From contig NZ_CP156084.1 of assembly GCF_040687965.1 (NCBI RefSeq), positions 2,294,501-2,358,500 on the forward strand: 64,000 bases of DNA, in the 5' to 3' direction. The position numbers were made by a program, and so were the translations under genes. This DNA comes from Methylocystis echinoides (lineage in GTDB: Bacteria; Pseudomonadota; Alphaproteobacteria; Rhizobiales; Beijerinckiaceae). Numbering within the stretch: the stretch's first letter is position 1; each line of letters starts with the position of its first letter. Below are positions 52,612 through 61,265 of this stretch, piece by piece. Below the pieces are notes generated by a model, which ran no database searches, was not told the origin of the DNA, and worked only from the letters and a program-made list of their open reading frames with translations.

Positions 52612-52663
52612 CTCCCTTCACACGGGAGGGGTCACAGGTTCAATCCCTGTGCCGCCCACCATT
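52612..52663 (+). other. attR core (partial tRNA-Val duplicate)
   Basis: Identical to 6067-6118. It comprises the anticodon stem, T arm and acceptor end of tRNA-Val without its 5' half, so it is not a functional tRNA. Confidence 0.95.
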
Positions 52664-53468
52664 AAGCCTCTTGAAAACCATCAGGCTTCAAAAATCCTGA
52701 TTTCAGGACTTGGGCGCCTCGGCGCAGAACGGCCCACGAACGTGTGCTTTCTATCCGCGGAAAATCCGTGCGAAGTCTTCCTGCTCCGACACTTAACCTT
52801 GGATTGCTCGCGCGCGAGTATGACTGCTTGGCTCCTTAGAACGGGAGCGCCTGGTTGATGACCCTAGACGAGCAAAGAAAGTCGCCTGGATCGTCCGATC
52901 GGACGGGTGCGGTCGGGATAGCAAGCCCCACGAAGGCCGAGAAGGCGCAAGGGCGTAACGATGGCGCACGACGAATTGACATGCCGGCTATTGGATGCCG
53001 ATTGCGAGGCGATTCAGAAAGCCGCGTTTTGTATTCTCCCTGTAACGGCCGATCCATCGCAGGAGCCTTGCCGGTTTCGGCGCAGAAATAAAGTGTGGCG
53101 TTGGGTCGTTGTTAATAAAACACACCCGCGGGAGCTCAGGCGACAAAATTGTCAGGGCCCTTTGGACATCACGCGCTTTTCAAAACTTGCGGCGCCAATT
53201 GACGAACTGTGGTCGCCATCATCACTTCGAACTGATCGCAAAACAGTGTAGCTGGCGCCGGCTTTCAAACATTGATGAGGAAGAAAGAACGTCCGACAAT
53301 TTCATTGGACTTCGCCAGACTGGCGCGCCGTCTTTAGCGCCTAGGAAAGGTGAAAAATGCCGCGCCGCTCGCCGCTCGTCCCTGCGCTGGAAGTTGCGCA
53401 GCTTTTGCTCTAAGGGTTGCCCCGCCAGGATGAAACCTGCACAGCGGCGGACATACTTGGAGTAACAA
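52664..53468. other. Region right of attR, resembling the prophage left end; no clear gene
   Basis: The first 130 bases align imperfectly with 6119-6250 (shared blocks TCGGCGCAGAACGGC, GGAAAATC, TTCCTGCTCCG). One of three arm-type sites lies at 52757-52775. This may be the left end of an older, lost element. A frame at 52961-53251 is open but unconvincing. Confidence 0.5.
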
Positions 53469-53648
53469 ATGAGAAAATTGACGTTAGCTTTTTTGGTAGC
53501 ATCGATGATGACGCCGGCGCTCGCCCAAGCGGCTCAACCGCCTAAACCTCCATTGCATCCCGTACATCCTGAACATCCGGAGCATCCCGACCATCCTCCG
53601 CCGCCTCCAGGATGCGATCACAGCAGAAAATGTCCGTCGCCTCATTGA
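53469..53648 (+). CDS. Small exported His-Pro-repeat peptide
   Basis: A 59-residue protein. A signal peptide (MRKLTLAFLVASMMTPALA) is followed by a mature part rich in His-Pro dipeptides (HPVHPEHPEHPDHPPPPPG) and two cysteines near the end. Periodic histidines suggest metal binding, for example copper or nickel, but this is inference. The ATG has an AGTAACAA leader without a strong Shine-Dalgarno. An intrinsic terminator follows 41 bases after the stop, which supports a real transcription unit. Confidence 0.65.
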   Translation: MRKLTLAFLVASMMTPALAQAAQPPKPPLHPVHPEHPEHPDHPPPPPGCDHSRKCPSPH

Positions 53649-53688
53649 GGCAATTGCGCGCCCGTTAATTTCCATCGTCGCTTGCAAA

Positions 53689-53718
53689 GCCGGCCTCGTC
53701 GCGAGGCCGGCGTTTTTG
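53689..53718 (+). terminator. Intrinsic terminator of the His-Pro peptide gene
   Basis: GCCGGCCTCG and CGAGGCCGGC pair perfectly across TCG, followed by GTTTTTG. A textbook rho-independent terminator in the + direction. Confidence 0.9.
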
Positions 53719-54378
53719 ATTGAGCGGCCGCGAGAAAACCCTGCAGAAAGCCGCAACGCACGTCGTCCACGAAACGGCGTAGCCGGTGGCGTCGAAGATC
53801 CTGACAGATGGCGATCAGATAGGCTTGTCGGGGTCCCCGCGCCGTACTCCCGCCGTTTCAATAGTTCCCCGTGTGCACAAGGCGGTCGCGAGGAGATTTT
53901 ATCGGATCAACGAGCCCGCCCCGCCGACGCGCTACGCACGACTTCGACGCTCTATTTTTCCGCCGCGATTTGCTTGATCAGGGCGACGACCTCAGCCACG
54001 GGGGGCCGTCGCGCGCCAATCACCCTGCAAGGCTACGGAACGTACGCGGGTCGGTGGTAAACAGAGATGGCAGTAAGAAGGCCCGCCGAGGGCGCCCTCA
54101 GGCGGGCCCCACGTTGCGCCGGTTTTCGCGTGGCGTTTGGGCTGCGGACAGCCGCTGCGATGCGAGGCGTTTCGCAACGTGCGACGTTACACTTAGGGTT
54201 TAAGCCGGCTCCCCGCAATACAACGTGCCTCTTCCCCGCCGAGTCCGGGTCGATCGACGCTTCCGGCGCGCCCGCGGCCGTCGCCGTCGCGATTAGACGA
54301 CTTGGCCTGGCAAAGACTGGAAATCCCGCGAGCAAAACTAAATAGGAGCGGAGACCAAGCGGGAGGGGGCGCCGCGCA
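53719..54378. other. Intergenic stretch, no supported gene
   Basis: Several overlapping frames are open by GC bias only. A hairpin with arms GGCCCGCC and GGCGGGCC lies at 54080-54108. Nothing else recognised. Confidence 0.45.
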
Positions 54379-54624
54379 ATGGCGGTAGACGACAAAGCGG
54401 GCGCGGCCAAGCCGTCGCAAGAGGAATTCGCTATCCATGAGAGGCTTGGGCAGGAACTTCGCCGCTCGTTCGAGGCAGTGGTTGAGGAGCCGCTCCCGGA
54501 GCGGATTGCCAACTTGCTTATACAGCTAGCCCTCGCGCAAGCCCTGAAGCTCGGAGGCGAGGAAGAAGGGCGTTTGGGCTGGCCAGGCGGCCCAGCTTTC
54601 CCACCCCGAAGGCCCGGCTTCTGA
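54379..54624 (+). CDS. NepR-like anti-sigma factor (orphan)
   Basis: An 81-residue protein. Residues about 18-55 (IHERLGQELRRSFEAVVEEP, then LPERIANLLIQLA) match the NepR domain, two helices around an E-P-(L/V)-P-(E/D)-R turn. NepR binds the general stress sigma factor EcfG and is titrated by PhyR. Neither partner gene is near, so it is an orphan paralog. The C-terminal Gly/Pro tail is unlike the usual form. A terminator follows. Confidence 0.75.
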   Translation: MAVDDKAGAAKPSQEEFAIHERLGQELRRSFEAVVEEPLPERIANLLIQLALAQALKLGGEEEGRLGWPGGPAFPPRRPGF

Positions 54625-54636
54625 TTGCAAGAGCTC

Positions 54637-54668
54637 GGCATGCAACCGCCTTGGAGCGGTTGCATGCC
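54637..54668. terminator. Hairpin terminator between nepR-like and Gly/Trp-rich genes
   Basis: GGCATGCAACCGC and GCGGTTGCATGCC pair perfectly across a 6-base loop, followed by TTTG; an AAAGGC precedes it on the other strand. It lies between convergent genes and probably works in both directions. Confidence 0.8.
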
Positions 54669-54715
54669 TTTGACTCAACTCAGCGGAGATGTGGAACTGA
54701 GCCGAGCAAAGTGGG

Positions 54716-55147
54716 CTAGAAGCAGGTGCAACCGCCGCCGTAGCCGTAGGTGACCGGGTAAGCGGCGCCGTAAGCGCCACAGCCCGCCGAGCCCCAATAA
54801 CCCGGACTTGCGGCGCCCCAGTAACCAAACGGCGCGGCGCCGAGAGCCAAGCCGGTCGCCAGGCCGGCTCCTAACCCCAAACCGCCATATCCCCAGCGGC
54901 CCCAGCCAGGCCTCGCATACCCCCAGCGGGCGTAACCCCAGCCAGGTCTCGCATAGCCCCAATGGCGCCCCCATCCGCCGCCATATCCCCAATGACGGCC
55001 CCATCCGCCGCCATATCCAATGTGGCGGCCCCATCCGCCGCCCCAACCGTATCGACCCCATGCGGAAGCGGGAGTGGAAATCGAGAACGCTCCGACCAGC
55101 GTAACTGCGGCCAGCGCCGTCGTGAGCAGTTTGTGTGAGTTTCTCAT
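54716..55147 (-). CDS. Exported Gly/Trp/Tyr-repeat protein
   Basis: I chose ATG 55147, which follows GGAGACGCGGC. The 143-residue product has a signal peptide (MRNSHKLLTTALAAVTLVG, cleavage near PASA-W), then repeats of the type GGWGRHxGYG and ARPGWGYARW, and ends with cysteines (GGGCTCF). Such glycine-tryptophan-tyrosine-rich envelope proteins are common in Rhizobiales without a known role. The repeat units at 54890-55050 are near-identical at DNA level, allowing length change by recombination. Confidence 0.72.
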   Translation of the reverse strand: MRNSHKLLTTALAAVTLVGAFSISTPASAWGRYGWGGGWGRHIGYGGGWGRHWGYGGGWGRHWGYARPGWGYARWGYARPGWGRWGYGGLGLGAGLATGLALGAAPFGYWGAASPGYWGSAGCGAYGAAYPVTYGYGGGCTCF

Positions 55148-55486
55148 TGCCGCGTCTCCGGGTCCTTGCCTGACAAAGCCCCTCGGCCAGCCCATGCAAC
55201 GCGAGGCCCATCGGGTTGTTCCCTCGGCGAAAGAGGGCTATTCGGCCGCGCGTTGCGGAAACCTGTGTGGGCCGTGCGGATGCAGGCGGCTATCGGCGAT
55301 GTTTCCGTGCGCCAGAAGAGGGGGACGGACCGCCCCCGGGACTCTCTACCGCGCCCGAGCGACCTATGCGATGCGCCGCCATACGGACCCGGACAGGCCC
55401 TTCCGCTTTTTTGCTGCGATCAACCGCTGGAGCCGACAGCGACAGCTTCGGTGAAAGGGGTGCACACGTTCCTGTGAGTCCAATCC
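55148..55486. other. Intergenic stretch, no supported gene
   Basis: Promoter region for the Gly/Trp-rich gene to the left. Open frames here on the + strand read as arginine-rich noise. Confidence 0.4.
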
Positions 55487-55705
55487 ATGTCCTTCGTAGC
55501 GCTTACTCCAGTCGCTCGCCCTGTCTCGGCGCGCGTGATCTCCGCATTGCCAATCCTGGGCGTAGCGGCGTTTTCGGTATCAGGCCTCATCCTGGCCGTT
55601 TCGACTTACAAGGCGGCGAAGGACAGGGATTGGCCGGCGGCGCTGATCGGCTTAGCGCTCACCGCTATCTGCGTCATTTTCGCCGCCGGGATCTTGCTGG
55701 TCTAA
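55487..55705 (+). CDS. Small inner-membrane protein
   Basis: A 72-residue protein with two hydrophobic segments (VISALPILGVAAFSVSGLIL and ALIGLALTAICVIFAAGILL) separated by a short charged loop (YKAAKDRDWP). No strong ribosome-binding site. Family not recognised. Confidence 0.55.
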   Translation: MSFVALTPVARPVSARVISALPILGVAAFSVSGLILAVSTYKAAKDRDWPAALIGLALTAICVIFAAGILLV

Positions 55706-56363
55706 GGGGGCGCCAAAGAAGCCGCGCGTTGCGGAAACCGCTCCGACGGCGTCGTTGTTATCCGGAGACGCTGGAGACGGATTTGCGACCGGCGCTGGCT
55801 CGCAGGAAGGTTACTTGCGCAGCTCGGGGAGGCGCTGCGCGCGGACGTCGCCAACAGAGGCCTCTAGCGTCCCAAACGACGCTCGCCGCTCGAGGTTTAT
55901 CAACCGGCGCACCCGTGGCTGAGAGGCGAAACTATCGGCGCTCACGACAAGCGCCGCTCTAGGCCGCAAGGATCCTTCTCCAGCGCGGCAAAACCTGAGG
56001 ACACGATGGGGCGAAGGATGAAAATCCATGATTTTCTCCCAGGTTGCTCGTGGTTCTTAGGAAGAAAGGCCGGCGATGCATGCGCGGCGACGAAGCACTA
56101 TACGAGGACGGGCTATAAATTCTACTTGCGGAATCTACGACCTTGCCAATGTGCTCTTCTGCCGCCGCCGCCTCGCCGTTCACGCGTCGTACGGTAACGC
56201 CCGAGGTTGCGCCCGCGCCAATGCGTGGACCTCGCGCGCACCGCGAGCTCGTCCGGACTTCAATAGTTTCGATCTTCGCCGCGGCCACGCCTTTCTTGCA
56301 GGCCCGCGAAACCAAGCCGAAAAATGATCTTCCCGTCGCGGATTGGCTATTTCAGTTAGTCGG
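55706..56363. other. Intergenic stretch, no supported gene
   Basis: Frames on both strands (for example 55959-56315 and 56143-56397) lack start signals and coherent composition. Nothing recognised. Confidence 0.4.
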
Positions 56364-57596
56364 TTATATGCCGGCGAGCTTTCGCAAAAGCATCTGAACC
56401 AGCTGCGCGAAAGGATAGTCGAAAAGAAGAAGCGGCGCCATTGGCGCTAGAGCTGCCGCTCCAATAATCACGAAAAGGCGCAGGCTCATTGGGGCAAGGC
56501 GCATGTTGCGCACCACTGTGACGCTGTTCGAAAGATCTGCAAGGGATTGAAGATCGGGCGTTCCGAGCAGCTCCTCCTGCGGGCCCTCGCCCCTGATCCA
56601 TTTCCGTTCGAACGCGCCGACATAGCGAGACGAAAGCGCAGTATAGTCGAGCAGTCCTTTTTCCTGACACGCCCGCAGCTTGAAGGCGAAGACGGAGAGA
56701 GGGGCGATGAATAACGCCACGTCGATAAGCAGCGTCATGAACAACGCGGGAAAGATAGCGTTCAGACTAGTTGTGCCGGAAGCAATGTCCCCGGCGAAGG
56801 TCGCTGAAACGATGATTGAAATCACGAGAACGAGAGTCGCGAAATGCGTGTGCACGATCTCGAGATAGCCGAGCCCCCCGGCGCGGTCAGGATGGTCGGG
56901 CGCCAATTGGAGGTCCATCCTGCTCAGCCGCCACAGGAGCACATACCAGAAAGCGAGCCGCCAGGCCCAGCGAAACATCAAAAAACGAAAGAGCGGTAGA
57001 CAAACGAACCAATACCAGGCCGCGGCGAGAGGAGTGGCGCCGAGCGCCTGGATGAATTCATGCGCGCTCTCCTCTGTCAGCCGCATCCGCACCCAAAGCA
57101 GGGACAGAGCGGCGGCTGCGACGAGGCTCGTCGCGTCCGGCGCCCATGAGTTCCTCCAACGCAAGAGCCGGCCGGCGGCCGTCTCCAGTTCTGGCAAAGC
57201 GCGCGCGCCGACAACTCCCGAGCGCACCAATAGCACGATGAACTTCCGGAACTGGGCGTCTAGCGCCGTTTCCGCGACAAAGAGCAGCGGCAGAGCCAGA
57301 AGGAGCCGCGCATGAACCGCTATGACGGGCAAAGCAAAGATTTTCGTCGTACCCTGAGCCAAGGCGAGAGCGACAAGAATGAGCCAGGAAACCCAGCCCA
57401 GCGTCAATCCCAGCGGGATCGTATTCGTGTCGCCGCGCACAAGAGCGCACCGCGCGCTCAGTCGGTGCAGCGGGCCGCCAAGCAACGAGAAGTTCGCAAT
57501 GCCTGAGACCAAACCCATTAGACCTCGCAACGAGCGGTGGCCAATCCGCGAAAGAGCGCTTTCGCCGCGCAGACGACTTGTCTTCGATGAAGACAA
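56364..57596 (-). CDS. Polytopic membrane protein of unknown function
   Basis: A 410-residue protein with about seven hydrophobic segments: near residues 60-80, 95-110, 155-170, 190-210, 255-275, 285-310 and 375-395. Notable pieces are LAPDHPDRAGGLGYLEIV in a loop near 235 and FERKWIRGEG in a later loop. The pattern DHPDRAGGLG is found in a family of uncharacterised bacterial membrane proteins. No transporter or enzyme motif seen. An inner start at 57518 is possible. Confidence 0.72.
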   Translation of the reverse strand: MSSSKTSRLRGESALSRIGHRSLRGLMGLVSGIANFSLLGGPLHRLSARCALVRGDTNTIPLGLTLGWVSWLILVALALAQGTTKIFALPVIAVHARLLLALPLLFVAETALDAQFRKFIVLLVRSGVVGARALPELETAAGRLLRWRNSWAPDATSLVAAAALSLLWVRMRLTEESAHEFIQALGATPLAAAWYWFVCLPLFRFLMFRWAWRLAFWYVLLWRLSRMDLQLAPDHPDRAGGLGYLEIVHTHFATLVLVISIIVSATFAGDIASGTTSLNAIFPALFMTLLIDVALFIAPLSVFAFKLRACQEKGLLDYTALSSRYVGAFERKWIRGEGPQEELLGTPDLQSLADLSNSVTVVRNMRLAPMSLRLFVIIGAAALAPMAPLLLFDYPFAQLVQMLLRKLAGI

Positions 57597-58039
57597 CGGT
57601 CATCGCATTTCAAGCTTATTTTTTATCCGTTGGAAACACCCCTTCCGGGCGATCCTCTCATCATGGCGATGTCACATCAGCCGGCCTTTTTCTCGGGGGC
57701 CGCCGTCGCCGACTGATCTGGGCTCTTCATGGGCGCTCGCAATTCCACGGGTTAAGTCCAGGAAGGCGATCTATCTGGCGAGTAAAAAGCTTCGCTTTCG
57801 TATGGTCGTTTAGGCCTTCAAGGTAGTCTGGGCGCATATGCCCTTGTCTCCACCATGTGAATTTTCGGTGCGTTACAGAAACATACGTCCGCTCAGGGAA
57901 TTATGGGATACGGCCCGAGGGTGGTCGCCTCATGCCAATCCGGGGCGGCTTCTTCCCAAAGCGTAAGTCGTCCCGGTGTCCCGCGCCACTTCCTCGGAAA
58001 AGTCAAAGGCTACCACCTGTGCAAGCCAGGAGTATGCGC
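57597..58039. other. Intergenic stretch, no supported gene
   Basis: Open frames upstream of 58040 are in frame with the next gene but lack start signals. Probably promoters for the two divergent genes. Confidence 0.4.
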
Positions 58040-58543
58040 ATGTTTAAGTTCCCCGAACTCAACCGCCACATGATTGCTATTCCGTCTCTGGCGCTAGCGA
58101 TCGTTGGGGTCGCGGTTGCCGGAAATATTTGGTTCGAGCGTAACGCGCGGAACCTGTCCGAAATCGACAGCGCCCGGACTACACAATCGTGGGTCAATCC
58201 TGCCGATCAACAGGCAGCCAACCCCGATTCAAATACTAACTTCCTGGCTGAGTTGCGCCGAGTGCCTCCGAACGCCTACGGATCCGCGCAGCCTGAGCCG
58301 ATTCAGCGAAACACTCAGAGCGGCGCGAGCGCGGTGGCGCCTTCGCTGAAACAGGCGGATAAGACAGGTCCGACTGAAGCGAAGAACTGGACGGAAGAAG
58401 AATGGCGGCTCGCGACCGCGGCTGTTAACGCTTATCGTAAGACTGGCAAGGTGGTTAAAGGATTGAGCCCGAGCGCCTTGTCAGATTTGATTTGGCAGCC
58501 GCCGGCAGAAATTGCCGATCAGACTTCGGGCGCGTCTCGCTAA
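58040..58543 (+). CDS. Membrane-anchored protein of unknown function
   Basis: I chose ATG 58040, seven bases after AGGAG; an ATG at 58034 is in frame but too close to it. The 167-residue product has an N-terminal membrane anchor (IAIPSLALAIVGVAVAGNIW) and a soluble remainder that is polar and disordered in the middle. The end (NWTEEEWRLATAAVNAYRKT) is helical. No family recognised; probably periplasmic. Confidence 0.55.
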   Translation: MFKFPELNRHMIAIPSLALAIVGVAVAGNIWFERNARNLSEIDSARTTQSWVNPADQQAANPDSNTNFLAELRRVPPNAYGSAQPEPIQRNTQSGASAVAPSLKQADKTGPTEAKNWTEEEWRLATAAVNAYRKTGKVVKGLSPSALSDLIWQPPAEIADQTSGASR

Positions 58544-58835
58544 CTGAGCGCGCCAGGCACAAGCAGCGAAACAAGATGGCCTCGCGTTGGAGACTTATCA
58601 GTCTTCGGCGCGGCGGTCGGGGTCGCGGCGTATACTGGAGGGGGCTCTCCAGTATTTTCCACAGCTATCCGCTGATGCTGTGCGAGGTAAGCTCTGATGG
58701 CGCGAGAGAGACCGGGCGGGGCTCCTCGTGCGCGCCTCTGCCGACAGGCGCGGGCCTGGCGGCCATTTCAGCCCCTCAAGCTTCGAGATGGCCGCCAGCC
58801 TCGCTGCAGACCGCTACTTGCTGTCCTGTGAGAAG
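58544..58835. other. Intergenic stretch between convergent genes
   Basis: A dyad GGCCGCCAG/CTGGCGGCC is split around 58757-58801 (GGCGGCCATTTC and GATGGCCGCC). No gene supported. Confidence 0.35.
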
Positions 58836-59357
58836 TTAATCTTCCCGTTGCGCCGCGCCGCGTCTTCCATCCGGCGCTATGTTGAGACGAGGATCGTCCC
58901 TCGGGTCGATATAATCAATGCTCCAGGGCCCGACTGAGGTTATTTGCAGGACGGTCTCTTCGTCTGCAAAGACATAATGCGCGGCCTGAGGCGGCATGGC
59001 CATGAAGCCGCCCGCGTCAATGGGCTTGGCGGAGGTCCGATCCGCCTTCGGACCCATTCCCAGGCTGAATTTGCCGGTTAGAACAGTTACGACTTCAGCC
59101 TTCGGGTGCGTGTGCGGCGGGATGTAATAGTCTTTTGGAACCTTCACCCGAAGCGCGAACAAGCCCTCCTTCGTGGGGTCTCCATATAAGAGCGCCGCCT
59201 CGGCGCCTGCAGGGAGTGAGGCTGGAGCTGGCGCCCATTTAACATCCTTGGGCGAGATAATCGCTCGGGTGTCTGTCTCTGAGCGAGCGATCGAGCCAAG
59301 CGAACTACCGGTGGCGATAGCAACGCCAATAATCACAACCGCAGCTTTGGGTTTCAT
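58836..59357 (-). CDS. Exported cupin-domain protein
   Basis: From ATG 59357, placed behind GGAGGGGGCC. The 173-residue product has a signal peptide (MKPKAAVVIIGVAIATGSSL) and a single cupin barrel: metal-binding IPPHTHPKAEVVTVLTGKF and, later, MPPQAAHYVFADEE, corresponding to cupin motifs 1 and 2. Periplasmic single-domain cupins of this kind often bind a metal; substrate unknown. Gene stands alone. Confidence 0.82.
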   Translation of the reverse strand: MKPKAAVVIIGVAIATGSSLGSIARSETDTRAIISPKDVKWAPAPASLPAGAEAALLYGDPTKEGLFALRVKVPKDYYIPPHTHPKAEVVTVLTGKFSLGMGPKADRTSAKPIDAGGFMAMPPQAAHYVFADEETVLQITSVGPWSIDYIDPRDDPRLNIAPDGRRGAAQRED

Positions 59358-59514
59358 GGCCCCCTCCAAAAGTAGAGAGGGTAGTAACTATGCCTCCATT
59401 CCGCTATTTCGACCCTTGGGAAGCCTAGGCCGCGGCGGCGGGCGCAGCAAAAGCGGCATTACCTTCGCTGTAGCAGAAGGCCCCGACGCCCGAGTAGACG
59501 GTTGTTCCAGCCAG

Positions 59515-59814
59515 TCAGCTGAACTTGGACGCCAGGACCTCAACCTTCTCAATCTTGGGCGGCAGAGAGAAAAGGTCCGGAGCCTTTGCCATGAGAGCCT
59601 TCGCCACTTCGCCGGCAAGATGGGCGTCTCTGCCTGCTTCGTCTCGAAAGACGTCGAAAATACCGAAGGTGGTTGGCGATAGCCGGATCGCGAACCACGC
59701 CATCGTTTCCGGCTCCGCTTCGACGAGCGGCAGCGCAGATTTCAAAAATGCAGCGACTTCATGCTCCTTGCCGACCTTTGCTTCCAGCGTCGCCAAAATT
59801 CCGAACTTAACCAT
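59515..59814 (-). CDS. Antibiotic biosynthesis monooxygenase (ABM) family protein
   Basis: From ATG 59814, which follows GAAGGAGGGCG. The 99-residue product shows the dimeric alpha/beta-barrel ABM pattern: MVKFGILATLEAKVGKEHEV, then FGIFDVFRDEAGRDAHLAG. ABM proteins act as quinol monooxygenases or heme-degrading enzymes; the substrate here is unknown. The final helix ends VEVLASKFS. Frames further upstream are not coding. Confidence 0.82.
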   Translation of the reverse strand: MVKFGILATLEAKVGKEHEVAAFLKSALPLVEAEPETMAWFAIRLSPTTFGIFDVFRDEAGRDAHLAGEVAKALMAKAPDLFSLPPKIEKVEVLASKFS

Positions 59815-60342
59815 CACGCCCTCCTTCACAACTACGCCCATCTGGTAAGGGGCGAGCGCGTCTCCAGCACGCTCAGCCCTGAATATCAGCTTCGCCTTAT
59901 GGACGTTCAGCTTCTCTTCAGATGGGCAACAAAGTCGAGATCGCGCCGATGCACAACAGCGCAAGCACGAACAGCACCATTTCCTCCTTTTCCATGACGC
60001 CCCCTTGCATCCGCCTCTCGGGCTGGCGCTTAGACAATGCGCCGGCCTCGTATCCGTTCCGGGAAACTCGCGGCCTCAAGTGCGCGAGGCAGAAGGTCGC
60101 GGTACTACGAAGTTGTCAAGTCGCTACAGATTTGACTGTCGTGTGAGCGAAAGCAGAGGCGCTGCGGGCTCAGCCGAACGCCGGCTTGTCGAACGACCAG
60201 CGGCAACCTTCGGCGCCCGATTGAATCAATTGGGTGAAGCGATGGCCGCGGTGGACAGAATTGGCGGAAACAGATCTCGCAAGGGTTGCGAAACGAAGGC
60301 GCAAAATTAGTTAGCTGGCTTCCTCAAACCGGAGCGACTGCG
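59815..60342. other. Intergenic stretch, no supported gene
   Basis: Promoter region for the ABM-family gene. Short open frames are not convincing on either strand. Confidence 0.4.
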
Positions 60343-60591
60343 ATGACCCAATCTGGATTTTTGGGCTTGGCCCTGGGAGCAGTGATGATCTTGGGCTTAG
60401 AGGCAAACGCAGCCCCTATTGCCGCGATGCCGCCAACTGTTGGACTTTCCGCCGCCACTGTTCACGCTACGGTCGGAATGGAACGTCGTGCGGCGCGTCG
60501 AGCTGAGAGGCAAGTCCACCGCTATGAGCGCCGCTCGGAGCGTTACGCTCATCGCGCCGAACGCCGCGCCATCCGCCGCGGTTCCTACTGA
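60343..60591 (+). CDS. Small exported arginine-rich protein
   Basis: An 82-residue protein. A signal peptide (GFLGLALGAVMILGLEANA) is followed by a neutral stretch and then a strongly basic, Arg/Tyr/His-rich helix (RRAERQVHRYERRSERYAHR). Such basic exported peptides may bind the envelope or nucleic acid. No clear Shine-Dalgarno; call rests on signal peptide and composition. Confidence 0.55.
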   Translation: MTQSGFLGLALGAVMILGLEANAAPIAAMPPTVGLSAATVHATVGMERRAARRAERQVHRYERRSERYAHRAERRAIRRGSY

Positions 60592-60805
60592 GACCGGCAA
60601 GGAAGCGTCCATCCGATCCAGATCCTAGACCCGAGACGCGCGGCGTTAGGAGTTGGAGGATAGGGGAGCCGCTTATTTGCCAAATCGACGGGGCGGCCCG
60701 TTTTTACGCGTGGACGAGCCGCCTGCCAACTACGGCCCCGTCGAGCCAACCATCCGAGCAGAGCAAATATTCTTTGGCGCGAAGCCTGCGACGAAGGCGC
60801 GCTCG

Positions 60806-61201
60806 CTAATTGAAGTGGCGAGGATCGTTCTGCGCCTCGGCGGAGCGGGCGCTACGCAGAATTTCCAGCTTGCGCGGCGCGTCAAAGAAAGCGCGAACTT
60901 CTGGCGGCACTTCCGCGAGTTTTTCGCTGAGCAGCGAAATGGCGAGCGCGACGCTTTCCTCTATGTTCAGCCCGGGCCGGTTAAACCAGTCTGCGTCCAG
61001 ACAGGCTGAAAGCTGATCAAGTTCGTCCCGCTCAGCGACGCCGTCTTCCAACAGAGTTTTTTCTGATTCTACGCCGAGCGCTCTGGCAAGGGCGTCAAGC
61101 GGCGACTCGCCCTTGCGCCAGCCCCCAACGTGGTAGGCCAAAATGGCGTGCTTGGAACTGCGCCATTCTCGGTCGTTGCGACCCCAGTAAGATCTAAACA
61201 C
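60806..61201 (-). CDS. Hypothetical protein
   Basis: A 131-residue soluble protein (start MFRSYWGRNDREWRSSKHAI) with an acidic helical second half (ESVALAISLLSEKLAEVPPE). No signal peptide, membrane segment or known motif. Codon use appears coding throughout. The function cannot be inferred from neighbours. Confidence 0.55.
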   Translation of the reverse strand: MFRSYWGRNDREWRSSKHAILAYHVGGWRKGESPLDALARALGVESEKTLLEDGVAERDELDQLSACLDADWFNRPGLNIEESVALAISLLSEKLAEVPPEVRAFFDAPRKLEILRSARSAEAQNDPRHFN

Positions 61202-61265
61202 GGCTCATCCCACACGCCGTCATCACGCGGTTTTGTCGTGGCGTCGACCGCCCGTGTTCAGCCCG

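Larger units (their letters stand above)
6067..52663. mobile_element. Temperate lambda-type siphophage prophage in tRNA-Val
   Basis: The element is bounded by a 52-bp exact duplication of the tRNA 3' half. It contains, from right to left, integrase, excisionase, SSB and ParB-like genes, a CI/Cro switch, primase and helicase, a NusG-like regulator, a full head and tail gene set (terminase, portal, protease-capsid, tape measure, tip protein) and a lysis cassette. All core functions look intact by reading frame, so it may be inducible. The terminase, portal and tail genes are of the lambda/HK97 kind; the tape-measure gene argues for a long tail. Confidence 0.93.

Noticed and set aside
52612-52663. 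Second tRNA-Val
   Set aside because: Only the 3' half is present; no 5' acceptor strand or D arm, so it is an attachment-site duplicate.
53871-54203. Rightward 110-codon frame
   Set aside because: Low-complexity arginine-rich reading without start signal, crossing a GC hairpin.
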